DNA of 64,000 nucleotides. It comes from Bacteroidales bacterium (GTDB lineage: Bacteria > Bacteroidota > Bacteroidia > Bacteroidales > JAFGXI01). The stretch covers positions 124,001 to 188,000 of the forward strand of contig JAFGXI010000002.1 of assembly GCA_016936665.1 (NCBI GenBank), written 5' to 3'. This document shows, piece by piece, positions 63,886 through 64,000 of the stretch. Within the stretch, counting starts at the first letter, position 1. Each line of letters opens with the position of its first letter. The position numbers and the translations under genes were made by a program. The notes under the pieces were generated by a model. That model saw nothing but the letters and a program-made list of their open reading frames with translations, had not been told where the DNA came from and did no database searches.

Positions 63886-64000
63886 ATGAGACAAATTTTT
63901 TCTTTACTTGCGATTTTAACTCTATCACTAAGTTTATCTGCTCAATCATTGGAGAGCGTCGATTGGGGACCGGAAAACGAAATGCCAGATGGCTCTTCTT
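63886..64000 (+). CDS. Secreted protein, N-terminus only (cut by window end)
   Basis: The ATG at 63886 opens a signal peptide (MRQIFSLLAILTLSLSLSAQ) and 18 mature residues (SLESVDWGPENEMPDGSS) before the window ends. A promoter-like pair sits upstream. The family cannot be told from this much; a Gln right after Ala is typical of exported Bacteroidota proteins. Confidence 0.7.
   Translation, partial: MRQIFSLLAILTLSLSLSAQSLESVDWGPENEMPDGSS

Noticed and set aside
1..64000. tRNA, rRNA, riboswitch and insertion-sequence scan
   Set aside because: No T-loop-type GGTTCGAATCC stretches, no transposase motifs and no long terminal inverted repeats were seen; all larger gaps are accounted for.

Overview
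The window is a piece of a Bacteroidota chromosome. Four signs support this: type IX secretion (T9SS) cargo proteins with type A and type B C-terminal sorting domains, the T9SS attachment-complex protein PorZ, SprB-type repeats, and promoters that fit the Bacteroidota pattern (TTG, about 19 nt, TAnnTTTG) rather than the E. coli pattern. The DNA is visibly AT-rich and gene-dense. Nothing allows a sure placement below phylum. I see no rRNA, tRNA, insertion sequence, prophage, CRISPR array or plasmid-type gene.

Layout. 1-13.4 kb: a giant SprB-repeat surface protein (5' end outside the window), a decayed second copy of an aminopeptidase C gene, two co-transcribed surface proteins, and an intact secreted aminopeptidase C (C1B peptidase). 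13.5-19 kb: a small NlpC/P60-like lipoprotein converges on a tight operon read leftward: argS, a one-domain DEAD-box-like protein, a 50-residue membrane protein, a YD/MORN-like repeat protein and glmM. 19-23.5 kb: a 1483-residue beta-helix-like T9SS cargo. 23.7-29 kb: a three-gene glycan operon (FHS sugar permease, ROK sugar kinase, GH92 alpha-mannosidase lipoprotein). 29-37 kb: a short secreted protein and a 2532-residue type B T9SS cargo. 37-43 kb: hutH, udk, a PolB-like 3'-5' exonuclease, an endonuclease/exonuclease/phosphatase-family protein and a membrane TPR-AraC regulator, all leftward. 43-46.7 kb: a YgjP-like metallopeptidase diverges from cysC-cysD-cysN. 47-50.6 kb: purL, menG/ubiE and a small secreted protein. 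50.6-56.7 kb: a translationally coupled operon porZ, yfhO-like, recO. 56.8-60.9 kb: an unknown gene, recR, lysS and gpsA. 61-63.7 kb: fused feoA-feoB with the Cys-rich FeoB-associated membrane protein. The window ends inside a secreted-protein gene.

How the genes fit together. The window holds both a T9SS component (PorZ) and at least four T9SS clients, three with type A signals and one with type B. GH92, ROK kinase and FHS permease form a minimal mannose-release, uptake and phosphorylation pathway without a SusCD pair. CysCDN turns sulfate into PAPS. FeoAB takes up ferrous iron. The rest is housekeeping: translation, cell-wall precursor, purine, quinone, phospholipid and repair genes.

The least ordinary items are the pepC remnant, the truncated DEAD-box / mini-membrane protein / YD-repeat trio between argS and glmM, the coupling of a YfhO-like membrane protein to porZ, the hierarchical repeats in the large surface proteins, and a terminator hairpin whose loop holds the stop codons of two converging genes. 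I did not find a clearly new defence or mobile system. Function calls come from reading motifs by eye; no database search was possible.
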